Of a stretch of DNA of 64,000 nt, positions 24,461-32,366 are shown piece after piece (within the stretch, counting starts at the first letter, position 1; each line of letters begins with the position of its first letter). Below the pieces are notes generated by a model. It saw only the letters and a program-made list of their open reading frames with translations, did no database searches and was not told where the DNA came from. The stretch is taken from positions 558,001-622,000 of the forward strand of contig NZ_SMFZ01000002.1 in assembly GCF_004339565.1 (NCBI RefSeq), given 5' to 3'. Source of the stretch: Pseudonocardia endophytica. GTDB taxonomy: Bacteria; Actinomycetota; Actinomycetes; Mycobacteriales; Pseudonocardiaceae. The translations under genes were made by a program, and so were the position numbers.

Positions 24461-24486
24461 GGCCCCGGAGGATCTCCTCCGGGGCC
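24461..24486. terminator. Bidirectional terminator after rsdA
   Basis: GGCCCCGGAGGA (24461-24472) and TCCTCCGGGGCC (24475-24486) are perfectly complementary and are followed by GTTCTCGT. It lies between convergent rsdA and the DUF5319 gene. Confidence 0.88.
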
Positions 24487-24505
24487 GTTCTCGTATGCGG
24501 GGGAT

Positions 24506-24895
24506 TCAGTCGTCGGCGAGCGTCGCGTCCGCGTAGCCGCGGCAGTACTCCCACGTGACGTAGTGCGCGGGATCCGGGTCGTAGGCCGGCTCGTGCGGGC
24601 GCATCTGCCCCTCGTCGAGCAGCTGCTGCAGGCTGGCCCGCAGCAGGCTCCACTCGTGGAAGTGCTGCTCACCGCAGTCGGTGCAGTCCACGACGATGCC
24701 ACGCACCCCGCGGCCGGACAGCAGGGCCTGGTAGACGGCCAGGTCGGCGAGATCGGCCAGGATCTCGCTGCGGTCCGAGTCGGTCAGCTCCGCGTCCTCG
24801 CCGTCGGTCCGCCCCTCGGAGCCCGGGTCCATGCAGAGCGCAGGGTCGTCCGGGTCTCCGGCGAACGGGTCCGGCGGCAGCCCCTCTGGTGACAC
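24506..24895 (-). CDS. DUF5319 family protein
   Basis: A 129-aa acidic soluble protein. Family blocks are PEGLPPDPFAGDPDDPA at the start, ILADLADLAVYQALLSGRGVRGIVVDC, a CxxC (CTDCGEQHFHEW) that may bind metal, and RPHEPAYDPDPAHYVTWEYC. The mycobacterial homologue is Rv3412, in the same position between rsdA and guaB2. GTG 24895 is chosen over GTG 24904 because TACCGT on the minus strand (24903-24908) ends 7 nt before it and it gives the family N-terminus. Function unknown. Confidence 0.88.
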   Translation of the reverse strand: MSPEGLPPDPFAGDPDDPALCMDPGSEGRTDGEDAELTDSDRSEILADLADLAVYQALLSGRGVRGIVVDCTDCGEQHFHEWSLLRASLQQLLDEGQMRPHEPAYDPDPAHYVTWEYCRGYADATLADD

Positions 24896-24902
24896 GTCGT
24901 AC

Positions 24903-24908
24903 ACGGTA
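24903..24908 (-). promoter_or_regulatory. -10 box for the leaderless DUF5319 gene
   Basis: TACCGT on the minus strand ends 7 nt before GTG 24895, so the transcript should begin at the start codon. Confidence 0.6.
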
Positions 24909-25007
24909 CTCGGCCGGTCGTCGGACCCGGTCGCACGCCCCCGCCGTGACGGCTGTCGCACGGCGTGACGCGCGCCCCGCCCGGGTCGGTGCCGGAGGGG
25001 GCAGACG

Positions 25008-25013
25008 TACCAT
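25008..25013 (+). promoter_or_regulatory. Candidate -10 of guaB
   Basis: TACCAT lies 58 bp before the guaB ATG, giving a leader of about 50 nt if used. A -35 is not clear. An in-frame ATG at 25012 overlaps the box and is therefore unlikely to be the start. Confidence 0.4.
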
Positions 25014-25071
25014 GAACTTCTGTGGCGAGGCTCGGCGCAGACGTGCGATGCGAAGGGGTGCGTGTCCACCA

Positions 25072-26583
25072 ATGACGAGCGAGATCGGCGGATTCCCGTC
25101 CAAGTTCGCGATGCTCGGCCTGACCTTCGACGACGTCCTGCTGCTCCCCGCGGAGTCGGACGTGGTCCCCAGCACGGCGGACACCTCGTCGCAGGTGACC
25201 CGACGGGTGCGGGTGCAGGTCCCGCTGGTGTCGTCGCCGATGGACACGGTCACCGAGTCGCGGATGGCGATCGCCATGGCCCGCGCCGGCGGACTCGGCG
25301 TGCTGCACCGGAACCTGCCGCCGGACCAGCAGGCCGCGCAGGTCGAGGTCGTGAAGCGGTCCGAGGCGGGCATGGTGACCGACCCGGTGACCTGCTCCCC
25401 GGAGGCGACGCTGGCCGAGGTCGACGCGCTGTGCGCGAAGTTCCGCATCTCCGGCGTGCCGGTGACCGACGAGCGCGGCCGACTGCTCGGGATCATCACG
25501 AACAGGGACATGCGCTACGAGGTCGACCAGGACCGCGCGGTGTCCGAGGTGATGACACGCGCGCCGCTGGTCACCGCGAAGGTCGGGGTGACGGCGGAGG
25601 CGGCGCTCGGCCTGCTGCGCAGGCACAAGCTCGAGAAGCTGCCCATCGTGGACGGCGAGGACGTCCTGCGTGGACTGATCACGATCAAGGACTTCAACAA
25701 GACCGAGCAGTACCCGCTGGCCACCAAGGACCCGGACGGCCGCCTGGTCGTCGCCGCGGCCGTCGGTGTCGGTGAGGACGCGCACGCGCGCTCGATGCAG
25801 CTCGTCGAGGCCGGCGTCGACGTGCTCATGGTGGACACCGCGCACGGACATTCGCGACGGGTGCTGGAGACGGTGTCCAAGCTGCGGGCCGAGGTCGGCG
25901 ACCACGTCGACGTCGTCGGCGGGAACGTCGCGACCTACGAAGGCGCGCAGGCGCTCGTCGAGGCGGGCGCGGACGCTGTGAAGGTCGGTGTCGGGCCGGG
26001 CTCGATCTGCACCACGCGCGTCGTGGCCGGCGTCGGTGCCCCGCAGATCACCGCGATCTACGAGGCGACCAGGGCGTGTGCGCCGCACGGCGTCCCGGTG
26101 ATCGGCGACGGCGGCATCCAGTACTCCGGCGACGTCGCCAAGGCGATCGCGGCGGGCGCGTCGACGGTCATGCTCGGCTCGCTGCTCGCCGGCACCGCGG
26201 AGTCCCCCGGCGAGGTCGTGCTCGTCGGCGGGAAGCAGTTCAAGACCTACCGCGGCATGGGCTCGCTCGGCGCGATGCAGGGCCGGGCGGGCGCGGCCGG
26301 GCGGTCCTACTCCAAGGACCGCTACGCCCAGGACGACGTGCTCAGCGAGGACAAGCTCGTCCCGGAGGGCATCGAGGGCCGGATCCCGTTCCGCGGGCCG
26401 CTGTCCTCGGTCGTGCACCAGCTCGGCGGCGGCCTGCGGTCCGGCATGGGCTACGTCGGCGCGCAGACGATCGCCGACCTGCAGCAGGCGCAGCTCGTCC
26501 GGATCACGGCGGCCGGGCTCAAGGAGAGCCACCCGCACGACATCACGATGACCGTCGAGGCCCCGAACTACGCCGCTCGTTAG
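25072..26583 (+). CDS. guaB: Inosine-5'-monophosphate dehydrogenase
   Basis: A 503-aa enzyme oxidising IMP to XMP with NAD, the committed step to GMP. The catalytic barrel is interrupted by two CBS domains (about residues 100-225; GVPVTDERGRLLGIITNRD and KLPIVDGEDVLRGLITIKD). The active-site loop is GVGPGSICTTR with Cys313, and the flap contains a Ser-Tyr-Ser-Lys segment. It is the GuaB2-type orthologue by neighbours. ATG 25072 gives the usual N-terminus FGMLGLTFDDVLL-like (here FAMLGLTFDDVLLLP). Confidence 0.97.
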   Translation: MTSEIGGFPSKFAMLGLTFDDVLLLPAESDVVPSTADTSSQVTRRVRVQVPLVSSPMDTVTESRMAIAMARAGGLGVLHRNLPPDQQAAQVEVVKRSEAGMVTDPVTCSPEATLAEVDALCAKFRISGVPVTDERGRLLGIITNRDMRYEVDQDRAVSEVMTRAPLVTAKVGVTAEAALGLLRRHKLEKLPIVDGEDVLRGLITIKDFNKTEQYPLATKDPDGRLVVAAAVGVGEDAHARSMQLVEAGVDVLMVDTAHGHSRRVLETVSKLRAEVGDHVDVVGGNVATYEGAQALVEAGADAVKVGVGPGSICTTRVVAGVGAPQITAIYEATRACAPHGVPVIGDGGIQYSGDVAKAIAAGASTVMLGSLLAGTAESPGEVVLVGGKQFKTYRGMGSLGAMQGRAGAAGRSYSKDRYAQDDVLSEDKLVPEGIEGRIPFRGPLSSVVHQLGGGLRSGMGYVGAQTIADLQQAQLVRITAAGLKESHPHDITMTVEAPNYAAR

Positions 26584-26588
26584 GGACC

Positions 26589-26594
26589 TAGGCT
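26589..26594 (+). promoter_or_regulatory. -10 box for leaderless guaB3
   Basis: TAGGCT begins 6 bp after the guaB stop and ends 7 nt before GTG 26602, so guaB3 can be transcribed independently as a leaderless mRNA. Confidence 0.6.
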
Positions 26595-26601
26595 CTACGG
26601 C

Positions 26602-27726
26602 GTGCGTGACACCGTGGAGATCGGGATGGGCCGCGAGGCCCGCCGGGCGTTCGACCTCGACCAGATCGAGATCGTGCCGTCCCGGCGGACCCGGAGCTCG
26701 AAGGCCGTGTCGACGGCGTGGCAGCTGGACGCCTACCGCTTCGACATCCCGCTGATGACCCACCCGACGGACGCTGTCGTGTCCCCGGCCAGCGCCGTCG
26801 CGCTCGGCAAGCTGGGTGGGCTGGGCGTGCTGAACGCCGAGGGCCTCTGGGCCCGGCACGGTGACGCCGAGGGCGCGCTCGCGCAGGTCGTCGCCGCCGC
26901 GGCGGGGGACGACCCGGACAGCGCGCTGGCCACGCTGCAGGAGCTGCACCGCGCGCCGATCAGCGAGGCCCTGATCGCCGAGGCGCTCCGCCCGCTGCGC
27001 GAGTCCGGCAACCCGGTCGCCGCTCGGGTCAGCCCGCAGCGCGCCCGCGAGCTCACCCCTGCCCTGCTGGCGGCCGGGGTGGAGATCCTGATCGTGCAGG
27101 GCACGATCATCTCCGCCGAGCACGTCTCGGACGGCGAACCGCTGAACCTGAAGGACTTCATCGCCGACCTGGACGTCCCGGTCGTGGCAGGCGGTGTCGG
27201 CGACTACCGGACGGCGCTGCACCTGATGCGCACCGGAGCGGCCGGCGTGATCGTCGGGTACGGGCAGTCCAGCTCCACGACGACCGACGAGGTCCTCGGC
27301 ATCGGCGTCCCGATGGCGACGGCGATCGTGGACGCCGCGGCCGCCCGTCGCGACTACCTCGACGAGACCGGTGGGCGCTACGCGCACGTGATCGCCGACG
27401 GCGGCATCGCGACGTCCGGCGACATCGCCCGCGCGATCGCCTGCGGCGCGGACGCCGTCATGCTCGGCGAGCAGCTCGCCGACGCCGAGGAGGCCCCGGC
27501 GGGCGGGCTGTACTGGACGTCGTCGGCGGCGCACCCGTCGCTGCCCCGCTCCGAGATCACCGGTCTGGCCGGGTCCGGCCGCTCGCTGGAGCAGGTCCTG
27601 TTCGGACCGACGGAGAGCCCGTACGGCACGACCAACCTGTTCGGCGCCCTGCGCCGCGCGATGGCCAAGACGGGCTACTCCGACCTCAAGGAGTTCCAGC
27701 GCGTCGGACTCACCATCCGGGGCTGA
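26602..27726 (+). CDS. guaB3: GuaB3-family IMPDH/GMP-reductase-like protein without the catalytic Cys
   Basis: A 374-aa TIM-barrel protein of the IMPDH/GMPR superfamily with no CBS domains. Phosphate-binding ADGGIATSGDIARAI and ACGADAVMLG are kept. The loop that carries the catalytic Cys in IMPDH (GSICTTR) reads GYGQSSSTTTDEVLG, so no Cys is present. Actinobacterial GuaB3 is of uncertain activity; cyanobacterial GuaB3 has been reported as a GMP reductase. It lies 18 bp after guaB. Confidence 0.93.
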   Translation: MRDTVEIGMGREARRAFDLDQIEIVPSRRTRSSKAVSTAWQLDAYRFDIPLMTHPTDAVVSPASAVALGKLGGLGVLNAEGLWARHGDAEGALAQVVAAAAGDDPDSALATLQELHRAPISEALIAEALRPLRESGNPVAARVSPQRARELTPALLAAGVEILIVQGTIISAEHVSDGEPLNLKDFIADLDVPVVAGGVGDYRTALHLMRTGAAGVIVGYGQSSSTTTDEVLGIGVPMATAIVDAAAARRDYLDETGGRYAHVIADGGIATSGDIARAIACGADAVMLGEQLADAEEAPAGGLYWTSSAAHPSLPRSEITGLAGSGRSLEQVLFGPTESPYGTTNLFGALRRAMAKTGYSDLKEFQRVGLTIRG

Positions 27727-27743
27727 GCCCCAGCTCGACGAGT

Positions 27744-27774
27744 CCGGCGAGGTGACCGTGATGCCGCTCGCCGG
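27744..27774. terminator. Hairpin after guaB3
   Basis: CCGGCGAG (27744-27751) pairs perfectly with CTCGCCGG (27767-27774) over a 15-nt loop. It lies between convergent guaB3 and the small gene at 27883. Confidence 0.45.
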
Positions 27775-27882
27775 CACCGCGGTCGCGGCCGCCGCGACGG
27801 ACCGGGAGTGCCCGCCGCGCAGCCCTGGAGCGCAGCCCTGAACGCGGCCTCGGGCGCCGGGCCCCGGACCGCTGACCGACGG

Positions 27883-28113
27883 TCAGAGGCCTGCGTCCTC
27901 GAGGAACTGCTGCCCGTCGGCGGTGACCGACACCCTGTCGTCGCCGGTGATGTAGCCGTTCTCCCGCCCCCGGCGGGCGAGCTCGTCGACCATGGCCCGC
28001 TGGTCGTCGGAGATCGCGTCCGGGTTCTTGAACAGCGCACCGGCCGGTTCGACGTCGTTCCCCGCGGCCAGGACACGCATCAGGAACGTCGCGAGCGGGT
28101 CGAGCATCGGCAC
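27883..28113 (-). CDS. Small hypothetical protein, winged-helix-like
   Basis: A 76-aa acidic soluble protein (VPMLDPLATFLMRVLAAGND ... VSVTADGQQFLEDAGL). The order helix, helix, beta-hairpin ENGYITGDDRVSVTADGQQFL looks like a small winged helix ending, but no family is recognised. The start is uncertain: GTG 28113 has AGGGAGG 9 nt upstream; ATG 28107 and ATG 28137 are alternatives. Confidence 0.55.
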   Translation of the reverse strand: MPMLDPLATFLMRVLAAGNDVEPAGALFKNPDAISDDQRAMVDELARRGRENGYITGDDRVSVTADGQQFLEDAGL

Positions 28114-28175
28114 GGCGGTCCGCCTCCCTGTCGACATCCGGTCGCGGTTCGTTCTCGTCGATCGGGAGCGTGCTG

Positions 28176-29126
28176 TCAAGCGATCGCGCCGAGGCGGGCG
28201 GCGCCGTCGTCGAGGTCGCGGCCCATCTCGGTCAGCTCGTCCGCGGAGCGGTTCAGCATGTCGGCGTCGAGCTGCTCGGTGCCGGCGATGCAGTAGGTCG
28301 CGGCGCGGGCCCCGTGCGTGAGCGCACCGGCCCACGACGACTGGACCTGCGCGTCCGGCACCGGGTCGTACGCCTGGGCGGCCGCGATGTCGCGCTGCAG
28401 CGACCGGCAGGCAGTGTTCATGTCGTCGGGGTCGGTGCGGGCGCCCGCGTCACCGATCGACGCGAGGTCATCCTGGATCGCCTGCATCCGCGAGAGCCCG
28501 CCGCCGTCCCGCCAGCCGGCGATCCGGTCCGACGTGGACACCGCGGGTGCTCCCGTCTGGCCGGCCACTGTGGACGAGTCGCGGGCCAGGTTCCCGATCG
28601 CGACGACGCCGCCGGTGACCACGACGAACGCGGCGGCCGCGGCGAGCAGGACCGGGCCGACGGAGCGCTTCCGGATCGGCTCGTGACCGACCGGGAGGCC
28701 TGCGGGCGGGGCGTAGGCGAGCGGGCTCGCCGGGTGGACCGGCAGCGGCGGCAACGCGGCCGGCTGCATCGCGGCTGTGGGGTGTGGCAGAGCTGTGGGG
28801 TGCTGCGCTGCGGGGTGGGGCGCTGCGGGGTGGGGCGCTGCGGGGTGGGGCGCTGCGGGGTGGGGCGCTGCGGGGTGCGGCGCTGCGGGGTGCGGCGCTG
28901 CGGGGTGCGGCGCTGCGGGGTGCTGCGCGACGACGCCCGCCGGACGCTGCGTCGGCACCGGGTGGGGCGACGGCACCGGAGCCGGGCGCTGCGTCGGCAC
29001 CGTGGCGGGATGTTCCGTCCGCTCCGGAGCCGGCCGCTGGGACGGGATCACCGCGGACAGCAGCGTCGTGGGGGTGTCCACCGGGCGCGGCGTCGCTGCG
29101 CGGCGCGGTGGGTGCGAGGCGGTCAT
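28176..29126 (-). CDS. Single-pass membrane protein with His-Pro-Ala repeat tail
   Basis: A 316-aa protein. The cytosolic N-terminal half is Pro/Ala-rich, with a run of AAPHP pentapeptides encoded by a 15-bp tandem repeat. One membrane helix follows (SVGPVLLAAAAAFVVVTGGVVAIG). The exported C-terminal domain of about 140 residues is helical with two cysteines (NTACRSL and ATYCIAG) that may form a disulfide. No family recognised. ATG 29126 has GAAGGG upstream. Probably an envelope protein. Confidence 0.7.
   Translation of the reverse strand: MTASHPPRRAATPRPVDTPTTLLSAVIPSQRPAPERTEHPATVPTQRPAPVPSPHPVPTQRPAGVVAQHPAAPHPAAPHPAAPHPAAPHPAAPHPAAPHPAAPHPAAQHPTALPHPTAAMQPAALPPLPVHPASPLAYAPPAGLPVGHEPIRKRSVGPVLLAAAAAFVVVTGGVVAIGNLARDSSTVAGQTGAPAVSTSDRIAGWRDGGGLSRMQAIQDDLASIGDAGARTDPDDMNTACRSLQRDIAAAQAYDPVPDAQVQSSWAGALTHGARAATYCIAGTEQLDADMLNRSADELTEMGRDLDDGAARLGAIA
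28799..28925. repeat. 15-bp tandem repeat (VNTR) within a membrane-protein gene
   Basis: GGGGTGGGGCGCTGC repeats about four times, then GGGGTGCGGCGCTGC about three times. It reads AAPHP on the minus strand. Unit homogeneity suggests recent slippage. Confidence 0.9.
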
Positions 29127-29280
29127 CTTCAGGCCCTTCGGCGCGGGACGGATACCTCGCCATCGCGCACCCGGGGAGTGGTCGTTAGCCCGGACGGCGG
29201 AGAACCCTCCGGGAATCGGCAGAGTTGACGATAGGTAGCCGGCCCTCGCCGCCGCGTGAGCCCGCCCACGCACCCCGTAC

Positions 29281-29318
29281 CGGCGTGCCGCACCCGTCGC
29301 AGCGGATGCGGCACGCCG
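29281..29318 (-). terminator. Terminator of the ABC exporter operon
   Basis: CGGCGTGCCGCA (29281-29292) and TGCGGCACGCCG (29307-29318) form a perfect 12-bp stem with a 14-nt loop, 17 bp beyond the stop of the last operon gene. Confidence 0.8.
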
Positions 29319-29334
29319 ACGGGAGGTGCGGCGC

Positions 29335-29763
29335 CTACATCTGGTCGCCGAACCCGCCGGCGACCATGGTCTGGAACCGCCATCCGTCCGCGGTCCGGAT
29401 CAGCAGGTCGCCGTAACGCAGCTGGTGGGTGTCCCCGCCGGCGGTGATCGTCGCGTCGGTCACGACGAACGCGAGGGCCGGACTCAGGAACACGGGGTGC
29501 CGGACGGACTCCATGGACACCTCGCCCGCTGCGCCGACGGCGTCGCGCATCTGCTCGAGGAACCGCTCGCGGTCGCAGGGTGCGGCGATCCCGAACCCGC
29601 CGGAGTCGGTCACCTCGTTGATCGGGAACGCGGCCCGGTCGGCCATCGCGTCGAGGTCCCCGGCCGCGACGAGCGCGTCGTAGTCGTCGAACCAGTCCAG
29701 GATCTCGCGGACCTCCGCGTCGCTCGCGGCGTAGCCGGCCGCGGCGGGCTGCACGTCGGACAT
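29335..29763 (-). CDS. NTF2-like/SnoaL-like small protein
   Basis: A 142-aa alpha+beta cone protein: helix VREILDWFDDYDALVAAGDLDAMADRAAFP, then strands ending HQLRYGDLLIRTADGWRFQTMVAGGFG. This is the NTF2-like pattern used by SnoaL and related pocket proteins. The ATG overlaps the permease stop (ATGA), making it the third gene of the ABC operon. It may modify or bind the exporter substrate; that is inference. The active residues are not diagnostic. Confidence 0.75.
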   Translation of the reverse strand: MSDVQPAAAGYAASDAEVREILDWFDDYDALVAAGDLDAMADRAAFPINEVTDSGGFGIAAPCDRERFLEQMRDAVGAAGEVSMESVRHPVFLSPALAFVVTDATITAGGDTHQLRYGDLLIRTADGWRFQTMVAGGFGDQM

Positions 29764-30551
29764 CAGATCGTCGCCCCGCGGATCGAGCGCACGCCGACCC
29801 ACAGGCCGACGGCGGCGGTCACCAGCGCCGCGACGAAGCCCCACAGCACCACCGGATCGGCGAACGTCCCGGCGAACAGGGCACGCTCGGCGTCGACGAC
29901 GTAGGTCAGCGGGTTGATCAGCGACGCGATCCGCATCCACTCCGGACCGGTCTCGAGCGGCAGCATCATGCCGGACAGGATCAGCAGCGGGAACAGCAGC
30001 GACTGCTGGACCGCCCAGAAGATCCACTCGGTGTTCCGGGCCGCGATCGCCAGTGCATAGGACAACGCACCGATCCCGACGCCGAACACGCCGAGCAGCA
30101 CCAGGCCGACGAGCGCGTGCAGCGGGTACAGCACGAACCCGAACGGCACCGCGATCAGCGCTACCAGCGCGGCCTGCGCGACCAGCGGGGTGAGCTCCTT
30201 GAGCGCCCGGCCGATCATCAGCGACGAGCGGGACAGCGGTGTCGCCAGCATCCGCTCGAACGCCCCGGTCATGATCTCGAACTGCAGGTTCGAGCCGGTC
30301 ATCGACGTGCCGAACATCGTGATCATGACGATCACGCCGGGCAGGAACCACTGCAGCGACGACCCGCCGAACAGGCTCCCGTCGCCGGCCAGCCCGGCCA
30401 GCAGCGGCCCGAACAGGCCGAGGAACACCAGTGGCTGGACGAGCGAGAAGATCAGCGAGAACGGGTCCCGGACGATCGTCAGCGTCTCGCGCCACCAGAC
30501 GTTGCCGACGTCGGCCAGCACGCCGGCCCGCGCCGGAAGGGCCATGGTCAT
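29763..30551 (-). CDS. ABC-2 type transporter permease (DrrB-like)
   Basis: A 262-aa inner-membrane protein with six predicted membrane helices, including DPFSLIFSLVQPLVFLGLFG, FLPGVIVMITMFGTSM and LLFPLLILSGMMLPLE. The loop FERMLATPLSRSSLMIGRAL is the ABC-2 signature region of drug exporters such as DrrB. The ATG overlaps the stop of the ATPase gene (ATGA), so the two are translated together. Confidence 0.92.
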   Translation of the reverse strand: MTMALPARAGVLADVGNVWWRETLTIVRDPFSLIFSLVQPLVFLGLFGPLLAGLAGDGSLFGGSSLQWFLPGVIVMITMFGTSMTGSNLQFEIMTGAFERMLATPLSRSSLMIGRALKELTPLVAQAALVALIAVPFGFVLYPLHALVGLVLLGVFGVGIGALSYALAIAARNTEWIFWAVQQSLLFPLLILSGMMLPLETGPEWMRIASLINPLTYVVDAERALFAGTFADPVVLWGFVAALVTAAVGLWVGVRSIRGATI

Positions 30552-31510
30552 GCTGCTTCTCCTTCGCGCAGGCTGCGGCCGGTGAGGTTGAGGAACACGT
30601 CGTCCAATGTGGGCGTCCGGGCAGACGCGGCGACGGCGTCCACACCGGACGATGCGAGGCGTCCGATGAGCCCGGGCATCGCGCGCGACGCGGCCTCCAC
30701 CCGGACCGTCACGGCGACGCCGTCGGGATCCGGCCGCTCCTCGGCACCGGTGCCGACCGTCGCCAGCTGCGCCCGCGCCGCCGCGGCCTGGTCCGGCCGG
30801 ACGACGACGGTCAGCCGGTCGCCGGCCTGCTTGGCCTTGAGCGTCTCCGGCGCGTCGTCGGCGATGATCCGCCCGTGGTCGATCACGACGACGCGCTCGG
30901 CCATCGCGTCCGCCTCGTCCAGGTAGTGCGTGGTCAGCACGATCGTCGTGCCGTGCTCCTCGCGCACCCGCAGGATGTGCTCCCACAGGTTGGCCCGGTT
31001 CTGCGGGTCCATCCCGGTCGACGGCTCGTCGAGGAACAGCAGGCCGGGTGCGTGGATCAGGCCGAGTGCGATGTCGAGGCGTCGCCTCTGCCCGCCGGAC
31101 AGCGAGCTGACCTTGCGCATCCGCAGGGCGGCGAGGTCGAGTGTCTCCAGTAGACGCTCGGCCGACGCGACGGCTGCGGGCTTGCGCATGCCGTAGAACC
31201 GGCCCTGCATCAGGAGCTCGTCCCAGACCCGATAGTTGTGGCCGGCGCCGTCCTTCTGTCCGATGTAGCCGATCCGGCGGCGCACCTCGGCCGGCTGTGA
31301 CGTGACGTCGACGCCCGCCACGACGGCCGTCCCGGAGCTGGGCGGTAGCAGGCTGGTGAGCATCCGCAGCGTCGTCGACTTCCCGGCGCCGTTCGGACCG
31401 AGGAACGCGACGAGCTCGCCCGCGCCCACGTCCAGATCGATGCCGCGGACGGCCTCGATCGTCTCCTTGCCGACCCGGAACGTCCGGGTCAGCGACTCGG
31501 TGTGGATCAT
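30548..31510 (-). CDS. ABC transporter ATP-binding protein (DrrA-like)
   Basis: A 320-aa ATPase. Walker A is GPNGAGKST (38-46), the signature is LSGGQRRRLDIA, Walker B is LLFLDEPSTGMDP and an H-loop LTTHYLDEADAM follows. The C-terminal about 90 residues are the DrrA-type extension that tethers the ATPase to its permease. It likely powers drug or metabolite efflux with the downstream permease. ATG 31510 has ACGGAG upstream. It is divergent from a TetR gene and likely controlled by it. Confidence 0.94.
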   Translation of the reverse strand: MIHTESLTRTFRVGKETIEAVRGIDLDVGAGELVAFLGPNGAGKSTTLRMLTSLLPPSSGTAVVAGVDVTSQPAEVRRRIGYIGQKDGAGHNYRVWDELLMQGRFYGMRKPAAVASAERLLETLDLAALRMRKVSSLSGGQRRRLDIALGLIHAPGLLFLDEPSTGMDPQNRANLWEHILRVREEHGTTIVLTTHYLDEADAMAERVVVIDHGRIIADDAPETLKAKQAGDRLTVVVRPDQAAAARAQLATVGTGAEERPDPDGVAVTVRVEAASRAMPGLIGRLASSGVDAVAASARTPTLDDVFLNLTGRSLREGEAA

Positions 31511-31525
31511 CGATCTCCGTATCCC

Positions 31526-31566
31526 GTACACCGTACTGAATGAGCCTGCGATACTGTACACCGTAC
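31526..31566. promoter_or_regulatory. Paired GTACACCGTAC operators
   Basis: GTACACCGTAC occurs at 31526-31536 and 31556-31566, exactly 30 bp apart, about three helical turns. Each is GTAC-N3-GTAC, nearly symmetrical. They occupy the 80-bp gap between the divergent ABC operon and TetR gene. Most likely they are the TetR binding sites controlling both directions. Confidence 0.75.
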
Positions 31567-31590
31567 GGAGTTGAGCGCAAGGAGTTTCCC

Positions 31591-32340
31591 GTGACGGACG
31601 AACCGGACACCTGGGGCACGCCGGCGGGCCGGGCGATGATCGAGCTGCTCTGGAACCCGCCGCCGCCGTCGGCGCGCGGGCCCCGGCAGCGGCTCACGCT
31701 CGACGAGGTGGTCGGGGCCGCGACCGAGCTCGCCCGTCGGAGCGGTGGCGCGGAGCTGTCCATGCGCGGGCTCGCGGCGCAGCTCGGCGTCGGGGTGATG
31801 AGCCTGTACACCTACGTGCCGGGTCGCGACGAGCTGTTCGAGCTGATGGTGGACCGCGCGTGGGCGGGCCGGAAGCTGCCGGACCGGTCGCTCGGCTGGC
31901 GCGAGCAGGTCGAGTTCCACGCGCACGAGGCGTGGCGGATGTACCGCGACGAGCCGTGGCTGATCCACTCGAACCTCTGGCGGACGCCGCTCGGGCCGCA
32001 CGTGCTCGACGCGCAGGAGGACCTCTACCGCGCCGTCGGGCTGACCGGGCTCCCCGCGGCGCGGGTCGTCGAGATCGCCGGACTGGTCGAGTCGCACGTG
32101 TTCGGTGCGGCGCGGGCGACGGTCACGGACACCGGCGTCGCGGCCCGGACCGGCGTCGCGTACGACGAGTACTGGGAGTCCCGCTCCAGCTTCTGGGGCA
32201 CCTACTTCTCGCAGGAGCGGTTCCCGACGATGACCCGCCTCTGGGAGGCGGGCGGGTTCGACGAGCGTGTCGACCAGTCCTGGGAGCTCGGACTCGCCCT
32301 GATCCTGGACGGCGTGGAGCGTCTGCTGGGGGATTCCTGA
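31591..32340 (+). CDS. TetR/AcrR family regulator of the ABC exporter
   Basis: A 249-aa repressor-type protein. Residues about 40-85 form the TetR HTH (LTLDEVVGAATELARR and MRGLAAQLGVGVMSLYTYV). The C-terminal ligand domain has TetR_C-like helices (EQVEFHAHEAWRMYRDEPWL). GTG 31591 has a clear AAGGAG (31580-31584). Divergence from the ABC operon over shared operators indicates ligand-responsive control of efflux. Confidence 0.9.
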   Translation: MTDEPDTWGTPAGRAMIELLWNPPPPSARGPRQRLTLDEVVGAATELARRSGGAELSMRGLAAQLGVGVMSLYTYVPGRDELFELMVDRAWAGRKLPDRSLGWREQVEFHAHEAWRMYRDEPWLIHSNLWRTPLGPHVLDAQEDLYRAVGLTGLPAARVVEIAGLVESHVFGAARATVTDTGVAARTGVAYDEYWESRSSFWGTYFSQERFPTMTRLWEAGGFDERVDQSWELGLALILDGVERLLGDS

Positions 32341-32353
32341 CCCGGTCACGTGG

Positions 32354-32359
32354 CACGAT
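32354..32359 (+). promoter_or_regulatory. -10 box for a leaderless methyltransferase
   Basis: CACGAT (NANNNT) ends 7 nt before GTG 32367. Confidence 0.45.
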
Positions 32360-32366
32360 CCGCGCC

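Noticed and set aside
28799..28925. CRISPR-like array
   Set aside because: The units are directly abutting 15-bp repeats without spacers and lie in frame in a coding sequence.
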